Assembly (NCBI RefSeq): GCF_001083795.1
Contig: NZ_LAVK01000032.1
Coordinates: 1-34,466 of the forward strand
Source of the DNA: Streptomyces sp. SBT349
GTDB lineage: Bacteria > Actinomycetota > Actinomycetes > Streptomycetales > Streptomycetaceae
Direction of reading: 5' to 3'
DNA: 34,466 nucleotides
In this document: positions 23,177 to 33,561 of the stretch, one piece after another
Layout of the letters: the number at the start of each line of letters is the position of its first letter
Position numbering within the stretch: the stretch's first letter is position 1
Position numbers and translations under genes: made by a program
The notes under the pieces: model-generated
Database searches by the model: none
Told to the model about the DNA's origin: nothing
What the model saw: only the letters and a program-made list of their open reading frames with translations

Positions 23177-23941
23177 GTGAGCTACTCGGTCGGCCAGGTC
23201 GCCGACTTCGCCGGGGTCACGGTGCGCACGTTGCACCACTACGACGAGATCGGGCTTCTGGAGCCCGGCGAGCGCACGCACGCGGGCCACCGGAAGTACG
23301 GCGACGCCGACCTGGACCGATTGCAGCAGATCCTCTTCTACCGGGAGCTCGGCTTCCCGCTGGAGGAGATCACGGTGCTGCTGGACGACCCCGACGCGGA
23401 TCCCCAGGAGCACCTGCGCCGTCAGCACGGCCTGCTGACGGCCCGGATCGAGAAGCTGCGCGACATGGCCGCGGCCGTCCAACGAGCCATGGAGGCACGG
23501 AAGATGGGCATCAATCTCACCCCGGAGGAGAAGTTCGAGGTCTTCGGGGACTTCGACCCCGACGACCACGCGGAGGAGGCGGAGCGGCGCTGGGGGAACA
23601 CCGAGGCGTTCCGGGAGTCGCAGCGCAGGGCCGCGTCCTACACCAAGGAGGACTGGGAGCGGATCAAGGCGGCGGCCGACGACCTGAACCGGCGCTGGGT
23701 CGCCGCCCTGGACGCGGGGGTCGCGGCCGACTCGGCGACCGCCATGGACCTGGCCGAGGAGCACCGGCAGCAGATCTGCGACTACTACTACGACTGTCCC
23801 TACGAGACGCACGCGGGAATCGCCGAGCTCTTCGCTTCCGACGATCGGTACGCGAGGACCACGGACCAGCTGCGGCCCGGGCTGTCCGCCTATATGAGGG
23901 AGGCGATCCTGGCCAATGTGGCCCGCCGCACCGAGCGGTGA
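23177..23941 (+). CDS. tipA: TipA-type MerR activator with thiopeptide-recognition domain (TipAL)
   Basis: A 254-residue protein, TipAL length. The MerR helix-turn-helix is residues 1-70 (YSVGQVADFAGVTVRTLHHYDEIGLL), then a coiled-coil helix to about residue 109. The TipAS drug-binding domain starts at M110 (MGINLTPEEKFEVFGDFDPD), a near match to the known protein. GTG 23177 has AAGGAG upstream. TipAL senses thiopeptide antibiotics such as thiostrepton and activates its own promoter. C207 in YYDCPYETH is conserved. Position 214, a cysteine in S. lividans TipA as I recall, is Gly here, and an extra Cys is at 201. Ligand capture may therefore differ. It lies next to ABC module 2, with its own promoter. 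Confidence 0.9.
   Translation: MSYSVGQVADFAGVTVRTLHHYDEIGLLEPGERTHAGHRKYGDADLDRLQQILFYRELGFPLEEITVLLDDPDADPQEHLRRQHGLLTARIEKLRDMAAAVQRAMEARKMGINLTPEEKFEVFGDFDPDDHAEEAERRWGNTEAFRESQRRAASYTKEDWERIKAAADDLNRRWVAALDAGVAADSATAMDLAEEHRQQICDYYYDCPYETHAGIAELFASDDRYARTTDQLRPGLSAYMREAILANVARRTER
23504..23941 (+). other. Internal in-frame start giving the short TipAS drug-binding form
   Basis: ATG 23504 (codon 110 of tipA) is preceded by GGAGG at 23491-23495, an 8-nt spacing. Translation from here gives a 145-residue TipAS protein lacking the DNA-binding part. In S. lividans the same internal start makes excess TipAS that sequesters drug. Conservation of a strong ribosome-binding site here supports two products. 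Confidence 0.65.
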
Positions 23942-23997
23942 CGAGCGTCACGTCCTCGGGGCCCGGTCCTCTTTTTCGCTGAAAGGAGGACCATCCT

Positions 23998-24015
23998 ATG
24001 CTCGCGAAGGGGTAG
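23998..24015 (+). CDS. Five-codon leader ORF before the ThrE-type gene
   Basis: ATG CTC GCG AAG GGG TAG encodes only MLAKG, yet it follows a perfect AAAGGAGG (23982-23989) with 8-nt spacing. A run of five T precedes it. It ends 49 nt before the GTG of the transporter gene. It may be a translated leader peptide affecting expression downstream, or simply the remnant of an old start. Nothing shows it is translated. Confidence 0.35.
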   Translation: MLAKG

Positions 24016-24064
24016 CCCATTCGGGTGCGGACCCTGAAGGTTCCGAGCAAGGAGCGCATCACAC

Positions 24065-25669
24065 GTGGCCGGCGAGAGCATACGGCCGGGCGGTCAGGAG
24101 CCGACGGACCAGGAGACCACCTCCGGGTTCGTCGTACCCGAGGGGCTGGCGCTGCCCCCGTCCGACGACCACCCGACCTCCGAGTTCGCCGTCCCCCGGG
24201 GGCTGACGGTTCCCCTGCGCCCCGAGCCGCACAACGAGTTCACCCCGGCGCAGGGCATCCCGGCACTGGAATGGACGAGGACGGCTCCGTGGCAGGACCG
24301 CATGCGCAGTTTGGTGCGGCTCCCGCTCGCCGAGCGGCCCGCGCCGGAGAAGGCGGTGCGGGGCGAGGAAGAGACCGCCCACCCCGTTCCCCGCGTGCTC
24401 GACCTGACGCTGAGGATCGGGGAGCTGCTCCTCGCCGGTGGTGAGGGAGCGGAGGACGTGGAGGCGGCCATGTTCGGCGTCACCCACGCCTACGGCCTGG
24501 ACCGGTGCGAGGCCACGGTCACCTTCACCCTGATCTCGGTCACCCACCAGCCGTCGCTGGTGGACGCGCCGGTCTCCCTCAGCCGCACGGTGCGCCGCCG
24601 CGGCACCGACTACACCCGGCTGGCGGCGGTGTTCCAGCTGGTCGACGACATCTCCTCCGGCACGGTCACGCTGGAGGAGGCGTACGGTCGGCTGGCCACC
24701 ATCCGGCGCAACCGGCACCCGTTCACCAAGTGGCAGCTCACCGTGGCCTCGGGGCTCCTCGCCGGGGCGGCCAGCACGCTGGTCGGCGGTGGCTGGCAGG
24801 TGTTCCTGCTGGCCGCGCTGGGCGCCATGCTCGGCGACCGGCTGGCCTGGATCGCCGCCAGCCGTGGCCTGCCGGAGTTCTACCACTTCGTCGCCGCGGC
24901 GATGCCGCCCGCGGCGCTGGGGGTCACCTGGGCCGCGCTCCACACCACGGGCCGTGAGGAGGTCCAGGCCGCCGCCGTGATCACCGGCGGGCTGTTCGCG
25001 CTGATCCCCGGGCGGGCCCTGGTCGCCGGGGTGCAGGACGGGCTCACCGGGTACTACCTGACCGCCTCGGCCCGTCTCCTCGAAGTCGTCTACCTCAGCG
25101 TCGGCATCGTCTGCGGCGTCCTCGGCGTGCTCTACATCGGCGAGACCTCGGGGGTCAGGCTCGACCCCGACGTGGTCGAGCGCGCCGTCAGACCCGGCAT
25201 CCAGCTCGGCGCGGCGCTGCTGCTGTCCCTCACGTTCTGCGTGCTGCTCCAGCAGGCGAGGAACACGGTCATCCCCGCCACCCTCAACGGCGGCATCGCC
25301 TGGCTGGTCTATGGAGCGATGCACGACACGGCCGGGCTCTCGCCGTTCGCGGCCACGGCCGTGGGCGCGGGCATGGTCGGACTCTTCGGGCAGCTCGAGT
25401 CGCGTTACCGGTTCACCTCGTCGCTGCCCTATGTCACCGCCGCCATCGGCCCGTTGCTCCCCGGCAGCGCCGTCTACCTGGGCCTGCTCGGCTTCGCCCA
25501 GGGCAACGTCAACACCGGCCTGGAGAACCTGCTGAGCGCCGTCACCCTCGCCCTCGCCATCGCCGTCGGGGTCAACCTGGGGAGCGAGACGGCCCGGCTG
25601 TTCATCAAGACCCCGGGCCTCACCACCCCCATCGGCCGCCGCGGCGCCAAGCGCACGCGCGGCTTCTGA
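24065..25669 (+). CDS. ThrE-family threonine/serine exporter
   Basis: A 534-residue membrane protein with both halves of the ThrE family. The N-terminal ThrE (DUF1212) domain, residues ~100-350, has the motif LRIGELLLAGGEGAEDVEAAM and a catalytic-like cytosolic part before its helices. The ThrE_2 domain (DUF3815), residues ~370-520, includes NTVIPATLNGGIAWLVYG and ALLPG-like GPLLPGSAVYLGLLG. About ten helices in total. The first 100 residues are hydrophilic with VPEGLALP / VPRGLTVP repeats, probably cytoplasmic. GTG 24065 has AAGGAG ten bases upstream. Corynebacterium ThrE exports L-threonine and L-serine by proton motive force; the same reaction is likely here. It lies downstream of tipA and may be read from its promoter. 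Confidence 0.9.
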   Translation: MAGESIRPGGQEPTDQETTSGFVVPEGLALPPSDDHPTSEFAVPRGLTVPLRPEPHNEFTPAQGIPALEWTRTAPWQDRMRSLVRLPLAERPAPEKAVRGEEETAHPVPRVLDLTLRIGELLLAGGEGAEDVEAAMFGVTHAYGLDRCEATVTFTLISVTHQPSLVDAPVSLSRTVRRRGTDYTRLAAVFQLVDDISSGTVTLEEAYGRLATIRRNRHPFTKWQLTVASGLLAGAASTLVGGGWQVFLLAALGAMLGDRLAWIAASRGLPEFYHFVAAAMPPAALGVTWAALHTTGREEVQAAAVITGGLFALIPGRALVAGVQDGLTGYYLTASARLLEVVYLSVGIVCGVLGVLYIGETSGVRLDPDVVERAVRPGIQLGAALLLSLTFCVLLQQARNTVIPATLNGGIAWLVYGAMHDTAGLSPFAATAVGAGMVGLFGQLESRYRFTSSLPYVTAAIGPLLPGSAVYLGLLGFAQGNVNTGLENLLSAVTLALAIAVGVNLGSETARLFIKTPGLTTPIGRRGAKRTRGF

Positions 25670-25739
25670 CCGCCGGGCCGTCGACTGGCGACTGGGCCGT
25701 CGAGGGGACCCGGCCGGTGGGTCGCGCACGCGCCATCCG

Positions 25740-26054
25740 CTAGTGGGCGAGCTTGAGGCCGATGACGCAGCCGACGATCCCCGCGAGCAGCAGCACCCGC
25801 AGCGGGCTGGCCGCCTCGCCGTCGAACGCCATCCCGTAGGCGGCCGTGAGCACCGCGCCGATGCCGACCCACACGGCATAGCCGGTGCCCACCGGCAGGG
25901 TGCGCAGCGCATAGGCCAGCCCCGACATGCTCAGGACCAGCCCCAGCACGAACACCACGGTCGGCGTCGGCCGGCTGAATCCCTCGGACTTGCTCAGCGC
26001 CGTCGCCCACACGGCTTCCAGAACCCCGGACACGATCAGGACCACCCAGGCCAT
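25740..26054 (-). CDS. gdx: Guanidinium exporter, Gdx/SugE subfamily of SMR proteins
   Basis: A 104-residue four-helix SMR transporter. The essential E13 is in VLIVSGVLEAVWATALSKSEGFSRP. The pattern W-x-LxxSxGF, with Ser and Lys at the Gdx-typical places, separates it from EmrE-like Qac pumps. YALRTLPVGTGYAVWVGIGAVLTA is the standard helix 2-3 segment. It works as an antiparallel homodimer exchanging guanidinium for protons. ATG 26054 has GAGGGAG nine bases upstream. A guanidine-III riboswitch directly precedes that site, which strongly supports guanidine as the substrate rather than quaternary ammonium drugs. Confidence 0.93.
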   Translation of the reverse strand: MAWVVLIVSGVLEAVWATALSKSEGFSRPTPTVVFVLGLVLSMSGLAYALRTLPVGTGYAVWVGIGAVLTAAYGMAFDGEAASPLRVLLLAGIVGCVIGLKLAH

Positions 26055-26070
26055 CGCGCACAGCTCCCTC

Positions 26071-26111
26071 GCGCCGTCTTGTCATGACTGGGTACGACGC
26101 GCCTCGTCCAG
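26071..26111 (-). promoter_or_regulatory. Guanidine-III (ykkC-III) riboswitch
   Basis: The 41-nt minus-strand segment matches the guanidine-III class. GGACGAGG is followed by P2 arm GCGTCGT (26100-26094), then ACCC, and later GACAAG plus the other arm ACGGCGC (26077-26071). P1 is CTGG (26111-26108) pairing with CCAG (26091-26088). Compared with the crystallised T. fusca sequence as I recall it there are about five changes; the P1 change (CCGG/CCGG to CTGG/CCAG) keeps pairing. The ribosome-binding site GAGGGAG follows at once, so guanidine binding probably opens translation of gdx. Confidence 0.9.
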
Positions 26112-26137
26112 GAGCCTGTCGAGCTCTCCGGCCAGGC

Positions 26138-26178
26138 TCTCACACCGTCCGGGACGGGAGGGGCGGGACGGTGCGAGA
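26138..26178. terminator. Long hairpin between ppa and gdx
   Basis: TCTC-A-CACCGTCC (26138-26150) pairs with GGACGGTG-C-GAGA (26166-26178), 12 pairs with one mismatch, loop of 15. Together with the hairpin at 26181-26203 it makes two successive stems between the ppa stop and the riboswitch, fitting a terminator region. A third repeat, GAGCCTG (26113-26119) / CAGGCTC (26133-26139), overlaps it as an alternative fold. Confidence 0.45.
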
Positions 26179-26180
26179 CC

Positions 26181-26203
26181 CCGGCCGACTGTTCAGCGGC
26201 CGG
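26181..26203 (-). terminator. Hairpin directly after ppa
   Basis: CCGGCCG (26181-26187) and CGGCCGG (26197-26203) are perfect complements; CTG/CAG can extend the stem inside. On the minus strand the hairpin begins right after the TGA of ppa (26204-26206). No U-run follows, as is common for Streptomyces terminators. Confidence 0.5.
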
Positions 26204-26698
26204 TCAGTGGTGCTCGCCCGCGTCGGCCGCGCGCTTGAAGGACGCCTCGATCTCCACCTCGGCCTCGGTGCGGCCCACCCAGTTGGCGCCCTCGACCGAC
26301 TTGCCCGGCTCCAAGTCCTTGTAGACCTCGAAGAAGTGCTGGATCTCCAGGCGGTCGAACTCGCTCACATGGTGGATGTCCCGCAGGTGCTCCATGCGCG
26401 GGTCGGACGCCGGAACGCACAGCAGCTTGTCGTCGCCGCCCGCCTCGTCCCGCATCCGGAACATGCCGATCGCCCGGCACTGGATGAGGCATCCGGGGAA
26501 CGTCGGCTCGTCCAGAAGCACCAGCGCGTCCAGCGGATCTCCGTCCTCGCCCAGCGTGCCGTCCACGAATCCGTAGTCCGCCGGGTAGACAGTCGAGGTG
26601 AAGAGGTGACGGTCCAGTCGAATCCGTCCCGTCTTGTGATCCACCTCGTACTTGTTCCGGGAACCCTTCGGGATCTCGATGGTGACGTCGAACTCCAC
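26204..26698 (-). CDS. ppa: Inorganic pyrophosphatase (family I)
   Basis: A 164-residue soluble family I pyrophosphatase: [45 protein letters not shown] with the three metal-binding aspartates, [24 protein letters not shown], and [29 protein letters not shown]. It hydrolyses PPi with Mg2+, pulling biosynthetic reactions forward, as a cytoplasmic hexamer. GTG 26698 is chosen over GTG 26707, because AAGGAG lies 8 nt before the former but touches the latter. It is divergent from the carboxypeptidase gene. Length and sequence are standard; the C-terminus ends in a short His/Glu tail. Confidence 0.96.
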   Translation of the reverse strand: MEFDVTIEIPKGSRNKYEVDHKTGRIRLDRHLFTSTVYPADYGFVDGTLGEDGDPLDALVLLDEPTFPGCLIQCRAIGMFRMRDEAGGDDKLLCVPASDPRMEHLRDIHHVSEFDRLEIQHFFEVYKDLEPGKSVEGANWVGRTEAEVEIEASFKRAADAGEHH

Positions 26699-26788
26699 GG
26701 GGGACACTCCTTAAACGATCTGTGCACGCGACAGGTGGTTAAGTGTCCCTCACGCAGGTGTCCTGATGCGAAAGGGGCTGGTCCGGCA

Positions 26789-28204
26789 GTGCGCAGGGCA
26801 GCGGAATTGCTACGACGGCACCGGGCGACCTGGCGTCTGGCCGTGGGTGCGGCCGTCGTCGGGCTGGCCCTCGCCGCCGGGGTGGTAGCCCTGGCGGGGC
26901 CATGGGACGCCGGCCAGCGCACGGCGGAACGCGACCACGCGGTCGCGGACGCGATCCGTGAGGAGTCGGACACGGAGCGCATCGCGAGCACTGTACCGGC
27001 AGCCGCGCCCGTTCTCGACCCGCTGGACGGGCGGGCCCCCGAGAGCACCCCCGCCGCGGTCGAGCGCGCGATCTCCGAACTGCTGGACGCCCCGGCGCTC
27101 GGCGGCGGGGTGGCGGGAGCGGTCATCGACCTCTCCTCGGGCGACGTGCTCTACCGGGAGGACGCCCGCTCGCCCAGGGCCCCGGCCTCCACCGTCAAGA
27201 TCGTCATCGGCGTCGCCGCCCTGAACGCGCTGGGCCCCGACCACCGGCTGGCCACCCGGGCGGTCCTCGACCCGGAGGGCGAACGCGTCTTCCTCGTCGG
27301 CGGCGGCGACACGACCCTCACCGACGACGACCTCGCCCGCCTGGCGCAACGCACCGCCGAGGCCCTGCGTGAACGGGACACCGGCCGCGTCCGGATCGCC
27401 TACGACACCTCCCTCTACCGCGATCAGCACCACCCGATCGGGGCAGGCAACACCAACATCGCCACCATCACGCCCCTCCAGCTCAACGCCGGCCGCACCG
27501 ACGACAGCACCCACGGCCCCGCGCCCCGCTCCGAGGAGCCGGCCGCCGACGCGGCCGACGCGTTCGCCCGGCACCTGCGCGGCGCGGGTATCGACGTCAC
27601 CGGCTCCGCCGACACCCGCGGGGCCGCGCCCGAGGGCGCCGAGGAGCTGGCCGTCCACCACTCGGCCCCGCTCTCCTCGCTGGTCGAACGCATGCTGACG
27701 CACAGCGACAACGACCTCGCCGAGGCCGTCGCCCGCGCCACCGCCCTCGCCGCCGGCGAGGAGGGCGACTTCCGCGGCGTCGGCCGCGCGGTCACCGGGC
27801 AGCTCGAGGAGCTCGGGCTGCCGCTGGGCAACGTCCGGATCGCCGACGCCAGCGGCCTGGACCGCGACGGGCGCGTCACCGCCTCGCTCCTCACCCACGC
27901 CCTGGCCGCCGCGGCCGACCCCGAGCGGCCCGAACTCCGCGCCGCCCTGACCGGCCTGCCGGTGGCCGGCTTCACCGGCACGCTCGAGGGCCGCTACGAC
28001 GAGTCGGCGGGCGCGGGCGCCGGGGTGGTGCGCGCCAAGACCGGGACGCTGACCGGCGTCAACACCCTCGCCGGCACCGCGGTGACCCGGGACGGCCGCG
28101 TCCTCGGCTTCGCGTTCCTCGCCTCGGACACCGCGGCGGAGGCCGACGCCGAGGCCGCCCTCGACGCCGCCGCCGCCGCCCTCACCACCTGCCGCTGCCG
28201 TTAG
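26789..28204 (+). CDS. dacB: D-alanyl-D-alanine carboxypeptidase/endopeptidase, PBP4 (S13) type
   Basis: A 471-residue penicillin-binding protein. A signal anchor lies at residues 14-37 (TWRLAVGAAVVGLALAAGVV). The catalytic motifs are SxxK as STVK (S134, K137), SxN as SDN in MLTHSDNDLAEAVAR, and KTG in VVRAKTGTLTGVNTLAG, all in S13 order. It trims the terminal D-Ala of peptidoglycan stem peptides or cleaves cross-links outside the membrane. GTG 26789 fits the frame and places the basic RRAAELLRRHR before the anchor; AAAGGGG lies about 11 nt upstream. An earlier open frame is the antisense of ppa. It is transcribed toward tilS and ftsH, away from ppa. Confidence 0.93.
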   Translation: MRRAAELLRRHRATWRLAVGAAVVGLALAAGVVALAGPWDAGQRTAERDHAVADAIREESDTERIASTVPAAAPVLDPLDGRAPESTPAAVERAISELLDAPALGGGVAGAVIDLSSGDVLYREDARSPRAPASTVKIVIGVAALNALGPDHRLATRAVLDPEGERVFLVGGGDTTLTDDDLARLAQRTAEALRERDTGRVRIAYDTSLYRDQHHPIGAGNTNIATITPLQLNAGRTDDSTHGPAPRSEEPAADAADAFARHLRGAGIDVTGSADTRGAAPEGAEELAVHHSAPLSSLVERMLTHSDNDLAEAVARATALAAGEEGDFRGVGRAVTGQLEELGLPLGNVRIADASGLDRDGRVTASLLTHALAAAADPERPELRAALTGLPVAGFTGTLEGRYDESAGAGAGVVRAKTGTLTGVNTLAGTAVTRDGRVLGFAFLASDTAAEADAEAALDAAAAALTTCRCR

Positions 28205-28306
28205 CGGGCCCGCCGCGGCCGTGTTCCCGGTGGCGTTCCCGGCCCCCGGCGGCCGAGGGCGCCCGCGCGGTGCCCTGTGCCCTATCCGCTTTCGTCGCGG
28301 GCCACG

Positions 28307-28312
28307 TACCGT
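28307..28312 (+). promoter_or_regulatory. -10 element TACCGT before the metalloprotease gene
   Basis: TACCGT is followed by TGACAGC (7 nt) and ATG 28320; no ribosome-binding site is visible. This fits the leaderless pattern seen at four or more other starts in the window. Confidence 0.5.
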
Positions 28313-28319
28313 TGACAGC

Positions 28320-29501
28320 ATGACGAGCTTCGGCGGAACGGACCTGGTCGACTGGAACCTCGCGGTCTCCACCGCGACCCGGATCACGCGGCCGGGACCT
28401 GAGGTGAGCCGCGACGAGGCGCGCGAGATCGTCGCCGAGCTGCGGCGCCACGCCGCCGCCGCGGAGGAGCACGTCCGCGCCTACACCGGCCTCGACGCGG
28501 GCACCGTGGACACACCGGTGCTCGTCGTCGACCGGCCCGGCTGGGTCAGGGCGAACGTGGCCGGGTTCCGCGAGGTGCTCCAGCCCCTGATGACCCGCAT
28601 GCGCGAGCGCCGCTCCGGCATGCCCGGCGGCTCCGCCCTGACGATGGTGGGCTCCAAGGTCACCGGCGTCGAGGTCGGCATGCTGCTGTCGTTCCTGTCC
28701 TCGCGCGTGCTGGGCCAGTACGAGACGTTCGCCCCCGCCACCCCGCAGTTGCCCGGCGGCGAGGGTCCCGGCGCCGGCCGGCTGCTGCTCGTCGCGCCGA
28801 ACATCGTCCACGTCGAGCGCGAACTCCAGGTCGACCCCCACGACTTCAGGCTCTGGGTCTGCCTGCACGAGGAGACCCACCGCACCCAGTTCACCGCCGT
28901 CCCGTGGCTGAGGGACCATCTGGAGAGCGAGATCCAGGCGTTCCTCGGCGAGGCCGACGTGGACCCGGCCACCCTGGTCGAACGGGTCAGGCAGGCGTTC
29001 CAGTCGCTCACCGGCCAGCGCGGCGGCGAGGAGCCGAGGAGCGAGGCGGGGAACGGGACGGGCGACGGCGTCGCGGACGAGCCCGGCCAGGCCCCGGGCG
29101 GCGGCGGCCTCGGCATCGTCGACCTCGTGCAGACCCCGCGGCAGCGGGAGATCCTCGACCGCCTCACCGCCGTGATGTCGCTGCTCGAAGGGCACGCCGA
29201 CTATGTGATGGACGGCGTCGGTCCCGACGTGGTGCCCACCGTCGCGGAGATCAGGGAGAAGTTCACCCGCAGGAGGCAGACCGGTGCCGGGCGCCTGGAC
29301 CGCGCGCTGCGCCGCCTGCTGGGCATGGACGCCAAGCTGCGTCAGTACCGCGACGGCGAGCGGTTCGTCCGCACCGCCGTCGAGAGCTCGGGCATGGAGG
29401 GTTTCAACCGGGTGTGGACCTCGCCCAACACCCTCCCGAGCAAGGATGAGATCGCCCACCCGGAGCAGTGGGTCGCCCGTATGTCACCCGGCGCCGCCTA
29501 G
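28320..29501 (+). CDS. DUF2342 zinc-dependent metalloprotease-like protein
   Basis: A 393-residue actinobacterial protein of the DUF2342 family (also annotated as F420 biosynthesis-associated or zinc metalloprotease). The zinc-binding motif HEETH is at 183-187 in VCLHEETHRTQF; a downstream helix LLEGHADYVMDGVG supplies the likely third ligand. The N-terminal half has VNRPGWVRAN-like VDRPGWVRANVAGF and LGQYETFAP signatures. A disordered Gly/Glu insert lies near residues 240-265. The C-terminal FNRVWTSPNTLPSKDEIAHPEQWV is the family end. No protease substrate is known to me. ATG 28320 comes 7 nt after TACCGT, suggesting a leaderless transcript. It lies between dacB and tilS on the same strand. 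Confidence 0.93.
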   Translation: MTSFGGTDLVDWNLAVSTATRITRPGPEVSRDEAREIVAELRRHAAAAEEHVRAYTGLDAGTVDTPVLVVDRPGWVRANVAGFREVLQPLMTRMRERRSGMPGGSALTMVGSKVTGVEVGMLLSFLSSRVLGQYETFAPATPQLPGGEGPGAGRLLLVAPNIVHVERELQVDPHDFRLWVCLHEETHRTQFTAVPWLRDHLESEIQAFLGEADVDPATLVERVRQAFQSLTGQRGGEEPRSEAGNGTGDGVADEPGQAPGGGGLGIVDLVQTPRQREILDRLTAVMSLLEGHADYVMDGVGPDVVPTVAEIREKFTRRRQTGAGRLDRALRRLLGMDAKLRQYRDGERFVRTAVESSGMEGFNRVWTSPNTLPSKDEIAHPEQWVARMSPGAA

Positions 29502-29679
29502 CCCTGGACCCCTTCCGGCGGCGCCGGTTGCGAAATCGTTCCGGAATCACTCGTACGAGGGACCGTGGCGGCATGCCTGGCGTGCGATGCTCGGGTAACA
29601 GACCTCCTCTGTCACCATTTACGCACTCAGCGTGACAGCGCTTCAGAGCCCCTCGCTCCCAGAGAGAAGTGATTCGGAT

Positions 29680-30732
29680 ATGGGTCCCCACCCCGCGGTC
29701 GCTGCGATACGCCTGGCGGTCCGCCGCGCTCTGCACGAAGTCCTCCACGACGCCCGTCCCGAGGTGGCCCCCCTGGTTCTCGCCGCCTGCTCGGGCGGTG
29801 CCGACTCCATGGCGCTCGCGTCCGCGCTCGCGTTCGAGGCCCCCCGGCTCGGCGTCAGGGCCGGCGGCATCACCGTGGACCACGGCCTCCAGACCGGCTC
29901 GGGGGCCAGGGCCCGCGAGGTCGCCGAGCGGCTGACCGCGCTCGGGCTCGACCCCGTGGACACCGTCGCCGTCGACGTCGGCCGTGACGGCGGCCCCGAG
30001 GCCGCCGCCCGCACCGCCAGATACGCCGCCCTCGACGCCGCCGCCGAGCGGTACCGCGCCGCCGCCGTCCTCCTCGGCCACACCAGGGACGACCAGGCCG
30101 AGACCGTTCTCCTCGGCCTCGCCCGCGGCTCGGGCACCCGCTCGCTCTCCGGGATGGCGGCCGTCTCCGGCGGCCCCTCGGGCCCGGCCGGGCCGCCGGG
30201 CCCCTCGGCCTGCGGCGACGCGGCGCACCACTACCGCCGCCCGTTCCTCGCCGTCGACCGCCAGACCACGCGGAAGGCGTGCCTCGTCCAGTCCCTGCCC
30301 GTCTGGGACGACCCGCACAACGCCGATCCCTCCTTCACCCGCTCCCGCGTCAGGCACGAGGCGCTGCCCGTGCTGGAGAAGGCGCTCGGGCGCGGCGTCG
30401 TCGAGGCGCTGGCCCGCACCGCCCAGCTCTCCCGGGACGACGCGGACGCGCTCGACGCCTGGGCGCTGGAGGCCCAGCGGGCGGCCACCCGCCCCGACGG
30501 GACGCTGGAGATCGCGGCGCTGCGCCCCCTGCCCCCGGCCGTCAGACGCCGGGTGCTGCGCCGCGCCGCCATCGCCGCCGGCGCCCCGGCGGGCTCGCTC
30601 TTCGCCCGCCACATCGAGGAGACCGACCGCCTCATCACCGCCTGGCGCGGGCAGCGTCCGCTCAATCTGCCGGGCCGGGTCGAGGCGAGAAGGCAGGGTG
30701 GCAGACTGGTGCTCCAACAGGCCAGCCAGTAG
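29680..30732 (+). CDS. tilS: tRNA(Ile)-lysidine synthase
   Basis: A 350-residue PP-loop ATPase: [15 protein letters not shown] (SGGxDS, residues 38-43), [40 protein letters not shown] and [24 protein letters not shown], all standard TilS motifs. It attaches lysine to C34 of tRNA-Ile(CAU) so that AUA codons are read as Ile; it is essential in most bacteria. ATG 29680 starts the usual [16 protein letters not shown], with AGAGAGAAG upstream. GTG 29632 is an in-frame alternative. The C-terminal TilS domain is short, as in actinobacteria. It is followed by hpt after 29 bp; the tilS-hpt-ftsH order is widely conserved. Confidence 0.96.
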   Translation: MGPHPAVAAIRLAVRRALHEVLHDARPEVAPLVLAACSGGADSMALASALAFEAPRLGVRAGGITVDHGLQTGSGARAREVAERLTALGLDPVDTVAVDVGRDGGPEAAARTARYAALDAAAERYRAAAVLLGHTRDDQAETVLLGLARGSGTRSLSGMAAVSGGPSGPAGPPGPSACGDAAHHYRRPFLAVDRQTTRKACLVQSLPVWDDPHNADPSFTRSRVRHEALPVLEKALGRGVVEALARTAQLSRDDADALDAWALEAQRAATRPDGTLEIAALRPLPPAVRRRVLRRAAIAAGAPAGSLFARHIEETDRLITAWRGQRPLNLPGRVEARRQGGRLVLQQASQ

Positions 30733-30761
30733 GCCGGGACGCGTAGGGCCAGTAGAGAGCA

Positions 30762-31325
30762 GTGGCACGGGTGCAGGACAGGGACCTGGGAGCCGACCTC
30801 GAGTCGGTGCTCATCAGCAAGGAAGAGATCGACGCCAAGCTCACGGAGCTGGCCGCGAAGATCGACGCGGAGTACGCGGGGAAGGACCTCCTTCTGGTGG
30901 GGGTCCTCAAGGGGGCGGTGATGGTGATGGCCGACCTCGCCCGTGCCCTGTCGTCCCGGGTCACCATGGACTGGATGGCGGTGTCCTCCTACGGCGCCGG
31001 CACCCAGTCCTCGGGCGTCGTCCGCATCCTCAAGGACCTGGACACCGACATCCAGGGCCGGCACGTGCTGATCGTCGAGGACATCATCGACTCGGGGCTC
31101 ACCCTCTCCTGGCTCCTGTCGAATCTCGGCTCCCGCGAGCCCGCCTCGCTGCGGATCTGCACGCTCCTGCGCAAGCCGGACGCGGCCAAGGTCGACATCC
31201 AGGTCGAGTGGGTCGGCTTCGACATTCCCAACGAGTTCGTGGTCGGCTACGGACTCGACTACGCGGAGAAGTACCGCAATCTGCCGTTCGTCGGCACGCT
31301 CGCTCCCCACGTCTACAGCGGATAA
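30762..31325 (+). CDS. hpt: Hypoxanthine phosphoribosyltransferase
   Basis: A 187-residue purine salvage enzyme converting hypoxanthine or guanine plus PRPP into IMP or GMP. The PRPP-binding loop is [18 protein letters not shown]. The flexible catalytic loop is [25 protein letters not shown] and the purine-binding end is [32 protein letters not shown] 30762 is used; a second GTG at 30771 is also possible. It lies between tilS and ftsH in the common bacterial order, probably co-transcribed with tilS. A small hairpin (31383-31397, CCCAGC/GCTGGG) lies about 60 bp after its stop. Confidence 0.96.
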   Translation: MARVQDRDLGADLESVLISKEEIDAKLTELAAKIDAEYAGKDLLLVGVLKGAVMVMADLARALSSRVTMDWMAVSSYGAGTQSSGVVRILKDLDTDIQGRHVLIVEDIIDSGLTLSWLLSNLGSREPASLRICTLLRKPDAAKVDIQVEWVGFDIPNEFVVGYGLDYAEKYRNLPFVGTLAPHVYSG

Positions 31326-31516
31326 CCGGGAACACCGGACGATGCCCTACCGTTTAGTTGGGGAAGGCGAAGGCTCCCCATGCCCAGCAGCGCTGGGCGG
31401 CAGTGCTGGGGTACCGTCGCGGTAGGTCAGCTGAGACAAGGCCGGGCGCACATCGGCCGACACCGCGCGCACAGCGGATCCCATCCGGGGGCTGTGCCTC
31501 TAACGTGGCAGGAGGG

Positions 31517-31536
31517 ACGGGGCCGCGCCGCCCCGT
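31517..31536 (+). promoter_or_regulatory. Hairpin between ribosome-binding site and start of ftsH
   Basis: ACGGGGC (31517-31523), loop CGCGCC, GCCCCGT (31530-31536). GGAGGG (31511-31516) abuts its 5' side, and ten bases separate its 3' side from GTG 31547. Folded, it would bring the distant Shine-Dalgarno sequence to a working distance. The 221-bp region between hpt and ftsH also holds TACCG-TCG-CGGTA (31412-31424) and -10-like TAACGT (about 31500). Confidence 0.45.
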
Positions 31537-31546
31537 ATGGATAGAC

Positions 31547-33544
<1,998 letters not shown>

Positions 33545-33561
33545 CCCGCCCGGAATGCCCA

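Noticed and set aside
26084-26788. Extension of the carboxypeptidase frame upstream to 26084
   Set aside because: That stretch is the complement of ppa and of the guanidine riboswitch; the signal anchor starts only after GTG 26789.
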